Shown in pieces: positions 46,020-54,446 of a stretch of DNA of 64,000 bases. Within the stretch, counting starts at the first letter, position 1. Each line of letters opens with the position of its first letter. The notes beneath the pieces are model-generated. The model did not search any database and was not told where the DNA came from. It saw only the letters and a list, made by a program, of their open reading frames with translations. The DNA comes from Acidobacteriota bacterium (GTDB lineage Bacteria > Acidobacteriota > Thermoanaerobaculia > Multivoradales > Multivoraceae), in the NCBI GenBank assembly GCA_011525365.1, contig WTGQ01000003.1, forward strand, positions 186,001 through 250,000, given 5' to 3'. A program made the translations under genes and the position numbers.

Positions 46020-47461
46020 GGCGAGCCGGTCCCGCCAACCGAGATCAGTCCCGTGTCCCTGGTTGGATCGTACTCGGGATTTGGCGTGGGCAGCTTGAGA
46101 TCCACGCTGGCGAGATAGTCGTCGAGCATGCGTGAGAGCCGGCGAGCGACCTCGGGACGAAACCGGCTGAGGTCGGTGGTCTCCGCGAGATCCAGATCGA
46201 GGTCGTAGAGGACCTCGCGCCCGGACTCCAGCTCGCGGATGAGCTTGTGATTGTCGAGACGGATCGCTGTCTGAGGCGTGACGTGCTTCATGTTGCGATA
46301 GGCGCCGTAGTACCAGATGAGAGGCTCCGTACCCCGACCGACCTCGCCGGCTCCTTCGTTTGCCAGCACGCCGGCCAGACTGCCGCCGTCGAGATGGTCG
46401 GGAAGCTGGTCACCCGCACCCAGCCAGTCGGCGATCGTGGGCAGGAAGTCGTAGCCGATGGCCGGCACGTGACTCTGGCTACCCGCGGCGATACCGGGAC
46501 CCCGCACGATGAGCGGTACTCGAATGCCGCCTTCCCAGACGTGCGTCTTTCCCATCGACAGCGGAACGTTGCTGGTCACGGGACGGTCGGATTCGCCGCC
46601 GTTGTCGGAGGTGAAGATGACGTAAGTGTCGCCGGCGATGCCGAGAGCGTCGATCCTGTCGAGGATCTTGCCGACGCTCTGGTCCAGCTCGTCGGTCATT
46701 GCGCCGTAGGTGTTGTTCGTGTGAGTAACGCTCGAATAGCCGCGATAGCGCGAAACGGTCTCCGGCTTCGCCAGGACCGGCGTATGGACCGCGTAGTAGG
46801 AGATCTGCAGTAGAAAGGGGCGCTCGGACGCCCCGTGCTTCTCCAGAAAGGCGAGAGATCGCTCGGTGATCTCACCGGTGCGCTTGGGATCGGGCATGCC
46901 CTGCCTGCCGGGCGCGTTCGTCGTGAGGCCGTCGTGCTCGTCGTAGCCATGACGAGCCGGCGAGCCGCCGCCCATGTGCCACTTACCGATGTGGCCTGCG
47001 ACGTAGCGCGAATCCTGCTCCTTGAGAAACTCCGCGATCGTCAGCTCCTCGTCCGCCAGATCGGAGATCGGGAGCGGCACGTGCATCGGCTTGTTGCGGT
47101 AGAAGTCGTCGTAGAAGAACTGGTACACCGCGCGGCCGGTCTCGTCGGGCACGACGTCGATGATGTCGGTGGCGCCCAGCCGTGCAGCGGTCTTCCCCGT
47201 TTGAATCGACATGCGGGTCGGCGAGCAGTTCGGCGCCGGAGAGTAGGCGTTGGAGAAGCGCATGCCTTGCGACGCCAGGCGCTCGAGATTGGGTGTGCGG
47301 TAGAGATCGCTCTTCGAGCCGGGGACGCGATCGTCCATCTGCACCGAGGTACCCGTCCAGCCGAGGTCGTCGGCGAGCAGGATGACGATATTGGGGGATT
47401 CCGAGACTGCCGGGGAGGACACGACAGTGGCGAGCAAAAGGGTTACGAACTTCTCTCTCAT
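46016..47461 (-). CDS. Sulfatase (formylglycine type, arylsulfatase A-like)
   Basis: A 481-residue sulfatase with a signal peptide ending VSE. Motifs: ILLADDLGWTG, formylglycine site CSPTR with Cys79, HIGKWHMGG, and FTSDNGGES. The AGHIGKWH and DNGG patterns fit the arylsulfatase A / N-acetylgalactosamine-sulfatase type. It would be activated by the FGE at 50494 and is translationally coupled to the downstream sulfatase (ATGA). The sulfated substrate (glycan, phenol or sulfolipid) is unknown. Confidence 0.94.
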   Translation of the reverse strand: MREKFVTLLLATVVSSPAVSESPNIVILLADDLGWTGTSVQMDDRVPGSKSDLYRTPNLERLASQGMRFSNAYSPAPNCSPTRMSIQTGKTAARLGATDIIDVVPDETGRAVYQFFYDDFYRNKPMHVPLPISDLADEELTIAEFLKEQDSRYVAGHIGKWHMGGGSPARHGYDEHDGLTTNAPGRQGMPDPKRTGEITERSLAFLEKHGASERPFLLQISYYAVHTPVLAKPETVSRYRGYSSVTHTNNTYGAMTDELDQSVGKILDRIDALGIAGDTYVIFTSDNGGESDRPVTSNVPLSMGKTHVWEGGIRVPLIVRGPGIAAGSQSHVPAIGYDFLPTIADWLGAGDQLPDHLDGGSLAGVLANEGAGEVGRGTEPLIWYYGAYRNMKHVTPQTAIRLDNHKLIRELESGREVLYDLDLDLAETTDLSRFRPEVARRLSRMLDDYLASVDLKLPTPNPEYDPTRDTGLISVGGTGSP

Positions 47462-47506
47462 TGGCTCCTCCTGAGAACAGGGCCGGGCCGTAACAGTGGA
47501 AGCAGC

Positions 47507-48991
47507 CTACTTGCCCTCGGCCGCCCAGCGCTTCATGAGGGCGATGTTGCGGTTCAGGATGGCCGCGGATTCGGGGTTCGCGCTCACGCGCGCGGAGTAC
47601 GAGGCCATGTCGCTGTCGTACATGGCTTCCGATTCCGCGCCCTGGTCGTTCGTGCGTTCGATCCACTCGTCCATGCGCTTCCTGAGTTTCTTCAGTTGCG
47701 CCGCGTGCTTTGGATCGCCGGCCAGGTTCCGGACTTCGAACGGGTCCTTTGTCAGGTCGTAGAGCTCCTCCTCGGGGCGGGTGGGGGCAAAGAGAAGCTG
47801 CTGCGTCTCGTTCAATGTCCCGGCGGCATGCGCCTCGCGCAGCGCGATGAGAATGCTCTTGCCGTCCTTGTAGAGGTTGGGTTGCAGGTGGGGGCGGTCG
47901 GGCAGGAAGTTGCGGATGTACTTGAAGCGCGCCGTCCGCAGCGCTCGGATGTAGTCGACGGTCTCGTCGCAGCGGTCGCGAGCGGCGAAGATCGCCGTCC
48001 GCTCCGCGTAATCCTTGGCGAGGATGTCGCGGGAGTGCATGGTTTCGGGAATCTCGATTCCGGCGAGTGCGAGCGAAAGGGCCGCGATGTCGATGTGCTC
48101 GACGAGGTCGTCCCGAACCTGCCCGGGTTCGATCGTCGGTCCGGCGATGATCAGGGGCACGTGCAAACCTTCGTCGTAGAGGAACTGCTTCCCCCTGGCA
48201 TGGCTGATTCCGTGGTCGGTCATGAAGAGAACGACCGTGTCCTCGAGGTCGCCCTCGTCTTCGAGCCGTTCGATGACGTCGCCGACGAACCTGTCCGTCA
48301 GCCGAACCGAGTCGAGGTAGGCCGCCCAGTCCGCCAGCAGGACCGGATCGTTCGGATAGTAGGGGGGAAGCTCCACGCTGGAGGGATCGGTCCTGCTCCC
48401 CAGCAGCTTCTCGACCCGATCGCTGATCTGGCGGAACGACTCGAGTGATCGGCCGCGGTGTTTTCCGCCGGGGAGGTGAACCTGGGCGAAGAAGGGCTGC
48501 CCGGGTCGACGGTGGCTCCAGTCGGGACCGTCGTACATGGCCGGGTTCCATTCGAAGTTGTAGTGCGTCTTCCCGATGGTGGCTCGGTCCGTGTTGGGCC
48601 ACCCGGTGATCGCGGTGTAGTAGCCGGCCTCCTGGAACAGCTCGGGGATCGGCCGGATGCCGGGAGGCAGGTGGATCTTCAGTTCCCCCTGGCCGCTCGT
48701 GTGGTGATGAGCGCCGATGGACGTCTGGTACATCCCGGTGATGAAGGCCGAGCGGTTGGGCGAGCAGACCGGCGCCGTGACGTACGCATTGGTGAAGCGC
48801 ACTCCACGGCTCGCCAGGCGGTCGAGATGCGGCGTCTCGATCGTCGTCTCGCCGTAGGAGGAGAGATTGGCCGACATGTCGTCGACGATGATCCAGAGGA
48901 CGTTCGGCTGCTCCGCTGCCTGCAAAGGAAGCTGCGTCAATGCTCCCAGGGCGACAGCGAGGGCGACGGTCCCGACTCGGTGCGTTGTCAT
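47507..48991 (-). CDS. Sulfatase (formylglycine type, heparan N-sulfatase-like)
   Basis: A 494-residue sulfatase with a signal peptide ending QAA-E. Motifs: IIVDDMSANLSSYG, formylglycine site CSPNR with Cys76, and MTDHGISHARGKQ. The ANLSSYGE opening and ITGMYQTSIGAHHH stretch are typical of sulfamidase/N-sulfatase-like proteins. ATG 48991 is preferred over ATG 49006 because GGAGAAA precedes it at normal spacing. Its start codon overlaps that of the divergent sulfatase at 48990. It sits 45 bases upstream of the next sulfatase. Confidence 0.93.
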   Translation of the reverse strand: MTTHRVGTVALAVALGALTQLPLQAAEQPNVLWIIVDDMSANLSSYGETTIETPHLDRLASRGVRFTNAYVTAPVCSPNRSAFITGMYQTSIGAHHHTSGQGELKIHLPPGIRPIPELFQEAGYYTAITGWPNTDRATIGKTHYNFEWNPAMYDGPDWSHRRPGQPFFAQVHLPGGKHRGRSLESFRQISDRVEKLLGSRTDPSSVELPPYYPNDPVLLADWAAYLDSVRLTDRFVGDVIERLEDEGDLEDTVVLFMTDHGISHARGKQFLYDEGLHVPLIIAGPTIEPGQVRDDLVEHIDIAALSLALAGIEIPETMHSRDILAKDYAERTAIFAARDRCDETVDYIRALRTARFKYIRNFLPDRPHLQPNLYKDGKSILIALREAHAAGTLNETQQLLFAPTRPEEELYDLTKDPFEVRNLAGDPKHAAQLKKLRKRMDEWIERTNDQGAESEAMYDSDMASYSARVSANPESAAILNRNIALMKRWAAEGK

Positions 48992-50468
48992 GGCCCGTTT
49001 CTCCATCTGCGTTAGGATTCCGACCATCATCATCACACGACGACAGGCAGTCAAGAGCGTCGCCGCAGCGTCGGTGGGGTCGGCCGTGGGCGCCGCCTTC
49101 AGCTTCGCCAAGACGAACCGCGCGAATCTGCTCTTCCTGTGCTCGGATCAACATCAGACCGCCGCGGCCGGCTGCTACGGCAGCAACGAGACCCGGACGC
49201 CCCACATCGACGAGATCGCCTCCGACGGCGTGCGCTTCGACCGCGCCTATTGCAACGCGCCCGTCTGCGTCCCCTCCCGCGGATCGATCGTCACCGGTCT
49301 CCACCCGTGCCGGCACGGGGCGAAGATCCTGCGCGACCCGTTGCCGAACGAGGCGCGCACGGTCGCGCACTACTTCAAGGATCACGGCTACGTCACCGGC
49401 GCGATCGGCAAGATGCACTTCATCGACGAGACCCGGCGGCACGGCTTCGACCACAGGCTCTATCGCGCCGATCACGACAAACGGCTCACGCGGGCCGAGC
49501 AGCAGGCGTTTCGGGACGATCAGTACGCGGCGTACCCGGCGGACGGCGGGTACGCGACCGGGCTGAGCGGCTCCGCCTCGACTCTGCCGGAGAGGTACTT
49601 CCAGGACACCTTCTACGCCGAGGAGTCGGTCGCCTTCCTGCGCGAGAACAGGGACCGGCCCTTCTGCCTCTGGTCGTCGTTCTACATGCCGCATACGCCG
49701 CTGGTGCCGGCAAAGCAGTACTGGGACATGTACGACGGAGTGACTCTCAGTCTGCCCGAGCGTTCGGACCGGGAGCTGGAGGACGGCTTCGAGGGGCACC
49801 TGATTCGCGCCCGGCAGCGCGGCTGGTACGACCAGAAGGACGACGACCTGCGCGACGCGATCCGCGGCTACTACGGCAACATCTCCCAGATGGACGCCAA
49901 CGTCGGGCGCGTGTTCGACACGCTGCGCGAGCTGGGGCTCGACAGGAACACGGTCGTCGTCTACACCTCGGACCACGGTGAGATGGCCGGCGCGCACCGC
50001 ACGTGGACGAAGCACAACATGTACGAGCAGAGCGTCAGCGTGCCGCTGATCGTGCGGATGCCGGACAGGATGGAAGCCGGGACCGCCCGCACCCAACTCA
50101 TCGAACACACCGATCTGCTCCCGACCCTGACCGAGCTGTGCGGACTGGGGAGTCCCTCCTCCGGGATCGACGGCCGGAGCTTTGCGCCCCTGGTCCAGGG
50201 CGGGGCGTACACGCCGCGCGAGCACGCCTACTCGGAGTACTACTTCTGCCATCGCAGCTTCACGGTGGACGATCGCTACGTCGGCAAGCCGCCCATCCTG
50301 ATGGTGCGCACCGGCAAGTGGAAGCTCAACTACCTGAGCTGGGCGCGGTCGGAGCTGTACGACCTCGAGGCCGATCCGGGAGAGTTCAACAACGTCATCG
50401 ACGACACCGGCAACTCCGGCATCGTCAGGGAACTGACCGCCGTCGCCGAGCGTCTCTACGCTGGTTGA
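48990..50468 (+). CDS. Sulfatase (formylglycine type), Tat-like signal
   Basis: A 492-residue sulfatase. ITRRQAVKS followed by an Ala-rich hydrophobic run resembles a Tat signal. Motifs: LCSDQHQ (first metal site), the canonical formylglycine site CVPSR with Cys93, GAIGKMHF, and YTSDHGEMAGAHRTW. It resembles choline-sulfatase/heparan-sulfatase-like enzymes. The only ATG near the signal is at 48990, without a clear ribosome site. The sequence TTAGGATTCC lies closer to the signal but no usable start codon follows, so the start is uncertain. The FGE gene follows 25 bases downstream. Confidence 0.92.
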   Translation: MARFSICVRIPTIIITRRQAVKSVAAASVGSAVGAAFSFAKTNRANLLFLCSDQHQTAAAGCYGSNETRTPHIDEIASDGVRFDRAYCNAPVCVPSRGSIVTGLHPCRHGAKILRDPLPNEARTVAHYFKDHGYVTGAIGKMHFIDETRRHGFDHRLYRADHDKRLTRAEQQAFRDDQYAAYPADGGYATGLSGSASTLPERYFQDTFYAEESVAFLRENRDRPFCLWSSFYMPHTPLVPAKQYWDMYDGVTLSLPERSDRELEDGFEGHLIRARQRGWYDQKDDDLRDAIRGYYGNISQMDANVGRVFDTLRELGLDRNTVVVYTSDHGEMAGAHRTWTKHNMYEQSVSVPLIVRMPDRMEAGTARTQLIEHTDLLPTLTELCGLGSPSSGIDGRSFAPLVQGGAYTPREHAYSEYYFCHRSFTVDDRYVGKPPILMVRTGKWKLNYLSWARSELYDLEADPGEFNNVIDDTGNSGIVRELTAVAERLYAG

Positions 50469-50493
50469 GGGAGCGCCGAATCAGGCGGGCTCC

Positions 50494-51462
50494 GTGACCT
50501 GCTGCACCCCCTCGCGTGATCCCGATCGGTCGGCCGGCGGCGCGGGCCCGGCCGCCTCCGCCCCGGCGCCAGCCTCGGGATCTGCCTCGGCCCCGGGACC
50601 GAACGGCCGCGACATGGTCCGTCTCGACGGCGGCCGGTTCCTCATGGGCACCGACTCGGCCGATGCCATACCGGGCGACGGCGAGACTCCGATCCGCGAG
50701 ATCTTCGTCGACCCTTTTCGCATCGACGCCTGCGCGGTATCCAACGCCGACTTCGCGGCCTTCGTCGACGCCACCGGCTACCGGACCGACAGCGAGCGGC
50801 TGGGCTGGTCCTTCGTCTTCGAGGGCCGCCTGTCGCGCAGGCTCCGGCGCACGGCGATCGAGGACCGTCTGCCGGAAGCCCGCTGGTGGTGCAGGATCAG
50901 CGGCGCCGACTGGCGGCATCCCGAGGGACCGGGATCGTCGATCGCCCGGCGCGAGAACCATCCCGTCGTCCAGGTGTCGCACCACGACGCCGTTGCCTAC
51001 TGCGCGTGGTCGGGATGCCGGCTCCCGACCGAGGCGGAGTGGGAGTTCGCGGCTCGCGGAGGAGTGGAGCAGACGGCGCAGCCCTGGGGTGACGAGCTCG
51101 AGCCCGATGGCGAGCATCGCTGCAACGTCTGGCAGGGCAGCTTTCCCGACCGCGATCTCGGGCTCGACGGCTATCGCGGCACCTGCCCGGTCGATGCCTT
51201 CGAGCCCAACGGCTTCGGCCTCTACAACGTCTGCGGCAACGTCTGGGACTGGTGTGCCGACTGGTGGAGCCCCAGTCCCGCCGCGCCGGGCACTCGCAAT
51301 CCGCGCGGTCCTACTGCCGGCACGGCACGCGTCACCCGCGGCGGGTCGTACCTCTGCCACGTCTCCTACTGCAGTCGCTACCGCCTGTCGGCCCGTACCC
51401 ACAACACGCCCGACAGCGCGGCCGGACACATGGGCTTCCGCTGCGCCGCCGACGTCGGCTAG
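50494..51462 (+). CDS. Formylglycine-generating enzyme (sulfatase-modifying factor)
   Basis: A 322-residue FGE/SUMF1 homologue that oxidises the sulfatase CxPSR-type cysteine to formylglycine using O2. The catalytic region GGSYLCHVSYCSRYR contains the Cys pair (Cys288, Cys293) that defines true copper-dependent FGE, followed by ARTHNTPDSAAGHMGFRC. The fold opens MVRLDGGRFLMGTDS, with CRLPTEAEWEFAARGG. The start is a GTG; the first residues include an adjacent Cys pair (TCC) before an Ala/Pro/Gly-rich linker. It is directly downstream of a sulfatase and would serve all four. Confidence 0.95.
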   Translation: MTCCTPSRDPDRSAGGAGPAASAPAPASGSASAPGPNGRDMVRLDGGRFLMGTDSADAIPGDGETPIREIFVDPFRIDACAVSNADFAAFVDATGYRTDSERLGWSFVFEGRLSRRLRRTAIEDRLPEARWWCRISGADWRHPEGPGSSIARRENHPVVQVSHHDAVAYCAWSGCRLPTEAEWEFAARGGVEQTAQPWGDELEPDGEHRCNVWQGSFPDRDLGLDGYRGTCPVDAFEPNGFGLYNVCGNVWDWCADWWSPSPAAPGTRNPRGPTAGTARVTRGGSYLCHVSYCSRYRLSARTHNTPDSAAGHMGFRCAADVG

Positions 51463-51577
51463 CGATGGCGTGCCGTGCGTCGGCCTCAGCGGCTCCGACG
51501 GTAGTAGGCTTTTATGGCGGCGGTTGCCCCGCGCTGCTGGATCGGCTACGCACGCGAGTACGCCAGGGAGGTCGAGA

Positions 51578-51775
51578 ATGAAGTATCAGGTCGCGCTTCA
51601 GGAGTCCGAAGAGGGGTTCAGCGTCTGGGTTCCGGGCCTGCCGGGCTGCGTCTCGGAGGGCGAGACGGAAGAGGAAGCACTTGCCAACATCGCCGAGGCG
51701 GTCCGTGAGTACCTGGACGTGGCCGCCGAGAATGCGGCCGGCATGGTGATCCGGGAAATCGAAGTCGCCGTGTAG
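51578..51775 (+). CDS. HicB-like antitoxin (short, UPF0150 type)
   Basis: A 65-residue HicB-fold protein (MKYQVALQESEEGFSVWVPGLPGCVSEG, EEEALANIAEAVREYL) without a DNA-binding C-terminus. The ATG follows AGGGAGG. A toxin should follow, and the remnant of one does 3 bases downstream. The antitoxin itself looks intact. Confidence 0.85.
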   Translation: MKYQVALQESEEGFSVWVPGLPGCVSEGETEEEALANIAEAVREYLDVAAENAAGMVIREIEVAV

Positions 51776-51778
51776 GCG

Positions 51779-51850
51779 ATGCCGCGGATTCCAGGGGTCA
51801 ATCACCTCCGGGCGGCTCGCGCGCTGGAGAAGGCTGTAGTGCGCTTGTGA
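51779..51850 (+). pseudogene. Truncated HicA toxin remnant
   Basis: The ATG at 51779 encodes only 23 residues, MPRIPGVNHLRAARALEKA then VVRL and stop. The first 19 match the usual start of the short-HicB-linked HicA toxins (MPRIPGVNHLRA..ALEKAG). The catalytic GKHH/His segment and the rest are missing. The stop overlaps the GTG start of the metallophosphoesterase by one codon, so a deletion apparently fused the remnant to the next gene. Confidence 0.7.
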
Positions 51851-52596
51851 AGATCCTCGTCATCGCCGACGTGCACGGGAACGCCGAGGCGCTCTCGGCG
51901 GTGCTGGAGAAGGAGCGGGACGTCGACGCGACGATCTTTCTCGGCGACACGGTCCTCTCAGGCCCGCAGCCGAACGAGACGATAGCGCTGCTCGGGGGGC
52001 TCGACGGGGTCCTGATCGAAGGAAACCACGACGTGGAGATGTTCGAGCCGGAGCGCTTCGAGGGCTGGCCGGCTCCGTGGTGTGCCTACACGCGCTGGAT
52101 CCTCGGCACGCTGGAGACGTCTGGCTGGAAACTGCTCCGCAGCCTTCAGCCGGAGGGCGAGTACGAGGTGGGCGGCCAGCGGGTGTTTCTGCACCACGGC
52201 GTGCTGCCCGACGAACCGCGGCAGGCGCTACCCGACACGGCGGATGAGCGATTGGCCGCGCTGGCGGGCGGCACGGACTGCTCGATGGTGCTCTTCGGCC
52301 ACTCGCACATCCAGTTCCGGCGGACGATCGACGGCCAGGAGTTCATCAACCCGGGCAGCGTTGGTCAGCCGCGCTGCGGCCGGCGGATGGCCTGCTACGG
52401 GCTGATCGAGCACGGCGTGTTCCGGCACTGCCAGGCGGAGTACGACCCGGGTCCGTGGCTCGAGGCGCTCGATGGCGTCGGTCCGCTCGACGGGTTTCCG
52501 GAGTTCCGGGAGTGGCTGAAGAAGGCGTTGCTGAGCGGCTACGGGATTGGCGAACGGGAGCCGTGGACGCGGTTTGCGCGAGAGGGTTACGTGTAG
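51847..52596 (+). CDS. Metallophosphoesterase (YfcE/MJ0936-like)
   Basis: A 249-residue calcineurin-like phosphoesterase. All metal-site motifs are present: ADVHGN, FLGDTV, EGNHDVE, FLHHG and FGHSH. The start is a GTG overlapping the stop of the HicA remnant. Proteins of this size hydrolyse small phosphodiesters; the natural substrate is unknown. It ends at a palindromic repeat facing the convergent cyclase-family gene. Confidence 0.9.
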   Translation: MKILVIADVHGNAEALSAVLEKERDVDATIFLGDTVLSGPQPNETIALLGGLDGVLIEGNHDVEMFEPERFEGWPAPWCAYTRWILGTLETSGWKLLRSLQPEGEYEVGGQRVFLHHGVLPDEPRQALPDTADERLAALAGGTDCSMVLFGHSHIQFRRTIDGQEFINPGSVGQPRCGRRMACYGLIEHGVFRHCQAEYDPGPWLEALDGVGPLDGFPEFREWLKKALLSGYGIGEREPWTRFAREGYV

Positions 52597-52660
52597 CGCA
52601 CGCCGCTGCGCGGCGGCGCCCGGATGCCGGCCAGAAGGCCGGCGCACCCAGTGTTTACAC
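52591..52660. repeat. REP-like palindromic repeat, copy D, with flanking inverted repeat
   Basis: Core GCCGGCC-AGAA-GGCCGGC at 52626-52643 followed by GCGCACCCAGT. A second hairpin GCCGC-TGC-GCGGC precedes it. Short outer arms GTGTA (52591-52595) and TACAC (52656-52660) overlap the stop codons of the two convergent genes, as at 44453. Likely acts as a bidirectional terminator (inference). Confidence 0.75.
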
Positions 52661-53425
52661 CTCCTCGACCGCGATCGCCCGCACCCAGGTTGCTTCCAGC
52701 CGTTCCACGTTGAGGGGCATGCCGATGTAGAAGGCGCGGTCCTTCTTCAGCTTCTCGACGTTCACCAGCGGGTAGCAGACCGGGATGTTGTTGCCCAGCA
52801 TGTTGCGGTGCGTGGGCGAGTTGTGGGGCTGCGGCGCCTGGAAGTCCGACTCGAAGCGAACGCCGGGGTAACCGACCGCCAGCAGCTTGATTCCGGTGTC
52901 GGCGAGCCACTTGCTCGTTTCCGCCGGCAGGGTCGGCTGCTCGTCGTCGCGGAACGGGCTGCCGAGGATGACGATGTCGCCCTTGCGGACGTTCGAGAGG
53001 TGCTCGGGGAGGATCGGCTGGCCGACCGTGACCAGTTCACCTTCGTCGTTCTCCTGCTCGACCGGTTCGAGCTGATCGAGGTAGCAGACGGCCGCAGGGC
53101 CGAAGAAGGTGTCGAGGGGCATCTCCCAGAGACCGAGGATGCCGTCCGGCAGGCCTTCCCAGTGGTCCATGTGGCCCTTGCCGCCTTCGGTGTGCGATCC
53201 CCCGCAGTGGCCGCTAACCCGTCCGGGCGGCCAGTAGGAGTCGCCCTCCTTGCCGCCGATCAGGGTGTAGAGCGTGTCGTCGTACGGCACCCGGCCCTCT
53301 TCGAGGATCCACGGCAGCCCGAAGACGTCCTTGTTCCCTTCCTCGACGGTGCCGTCGAGCCGGGTGATGCGCCCGACCATGCGGGGGCTGAGGTCCACCA
53401 CGTGGTGTCCCGCGAAATCAATCAT
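52655..53425 (-). CDS. Cyclase-family hydrolase (PF04199-like)
   Basis: A 256-residue member of the cyclase/kynurenine-formamidase-like family without a signal peptide. The metal segment is GSHTEGGKGHMDHW, with HRNMLGNNIPV near the C-terminus. It is the last gene of the ketose operon; its start overlaps the end of the aldolase gene by 8 bases. A lactone or amide hydrolysis linked to sugar catabolism is possible but not shown. Confidence 0.85.
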   Translation of the reverse strand: MIDFAGHHVVDLSPRMVGRITRLDGTVEEGNKDVFGLPWILEEGRVPYDDTLYTLIGGKEGDSYWPPGRVSGHCGGSHTEGGKGHMDHWEGLPDGILGLWEMPLDTFFGPAAVCYLDQLEPVEQENDEGELVTVGQPILPEHLSNVRKGDIVILGSPFRDDEQPTLPAETSKWLADTGIKLLAVGYPGVRFESDFQAPQPHNSPTHRNMLGNNIPVCYPLVNVEKLKKDRAFYIGMPLNVERLEATWVRAIAVEEV

Positions 53426-54446
53426 CGTCTGCGTCCTCCTCCTCCGCCGACCACTTGCCCAGAGTGGCCAGTCCGTTCATGCGGGCGCGGTGGCGCAGCG
53501 CCGCCTGTCCGCTCGATTCGTCGGCCTTGCCGTCCCAGGCCTCGACCGGGGCGCGGCCGATCGCGCGGCCGAACGAGAAGCTGAGCGCCCAGGGCTGCGG
53601 CTCGAGCCGGTTCATCGCGTCGAGGTGGGCCGTCGCGTCCAGGTCCGACTGGCCGCCGGACAGGAACCCGATCCCGGGCAGGGCGGGCGGCACGACCCGG
53701 CGCAGGCAACGCAGCGTCTCCCGGGCCACGGTGTCGACCCCAGCCTGTTCTGGACAGTCGCTGCCCGAGACGACCATGTTCGTCTTCAGCACGATCTCCT
53801 CGGGCGCGACGCCGTGCTCGTACAGGGACTCGAAGCTGCGGTGCAGGAAGCGCTCGGTGACCTCGAACTGGCGCTCGATTGTGTGCTCGCCCTTCATCTC
53901 GACCTCTGGCTCGACGATCGGGACGAGGTCGAACTGGTGCGCGAGCGCCGCGACCTCGGCGACGCTGCGGGCGTTCGAGACGAGCGCGCGCTCGGTGGGC
54001 AGCCCGGGCCGCACGCGGGCCGCCACGCGCCACTTGATGAAGGCGACGCCGCGCTCGCGCCAGTCTTCGAGCCGCTTCGCCAGTCCGTCGAGACCGCGGG
54101 GCACGTACTCGTGCTCGGAGCCTGCGAGGAACTGCCAGCCGGTGGTCGGCGTGATGCCGAGCAGCAGGCCGCGCTCGGCGATGAGGTCGACCAGCGGCGT
54201 GCCGTCGCCGGCCCGGCGGTCGAGCACGTCGGGGAAGACGATGATGCTCGACAGGTGCTCGCCAAGCCCGGGTGTGCGGCAGATCATCTCCTGGAAGTCG
54301 GCCGCCGCTTCCTCGGTGCGGGTATGAGGCGACTCGCCCCACCAGCCCCGTACGAGGCCCTTGAGCGGCACGTCGGCCGCGAAGATGCCCTTGCCGGGGG
54401 CGACCATCCGCCGCGCGGTCGCGGCCAGCGTCGATTCGGTGGTCAC
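53418..54446 (-). CDS. Class I fructose-bisphosphate aldolase (animal/plant type)
   Basis: A 342-residue Schiff-base aldolase. Catalytic residues align with the animal enzymes: Lys221 in VLKTNMVVSG (Schiff base), Lys138 in FIKWR, Glu179 in PIVEPEVE, Asp25 in FAADVPLKG, and GGQSD. Animal-type class I aldolases can also split ketose-1-phosphates. The GTG start at 54446 has GGGAGGAG upstream and overlaps the epimerase stop. With the kinase and epimerase, it suggests a ketose-1-phosphate cleavage route. Confidence 0.93.
   Translation of the reverse strand: MTTESTLAATARRMVAPGKGIFAADVPLKGLVRGWWGESPHTRTEEAAADFQEMICRTPGLGEHLSSIIVFPDVLDRRAGDGTPLVDLIAERGLLLGITPTTGWQFLAGSEHEYVPRGLDGLAKRLEDWRERGVAFIKWRVAARVRPGLPTERALVSNARSVAEVAALAHQFDLVPIVEPEVEMKGEHTIERQFEVTERFLHRSFESLYEHGVAPEEIVLKTNMVVSGSDCPEQAGVDTVARETLRCLRRVVPPALPGIGFLSGGQSDLDATAHLDAMNRLEPQPWALSFSFGRAIGRAPVEAWDGKADESSGQAALRHRARMNGLATLGKWSAEEEDADDD

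Noticed and set aside
46983..50252. 1089-codon minus-strand frame over three sulfatases
   Set aside because: It crosses gene boundaries, is out of frame with two real sulfatases and antisense to a third, and contains no family motif.
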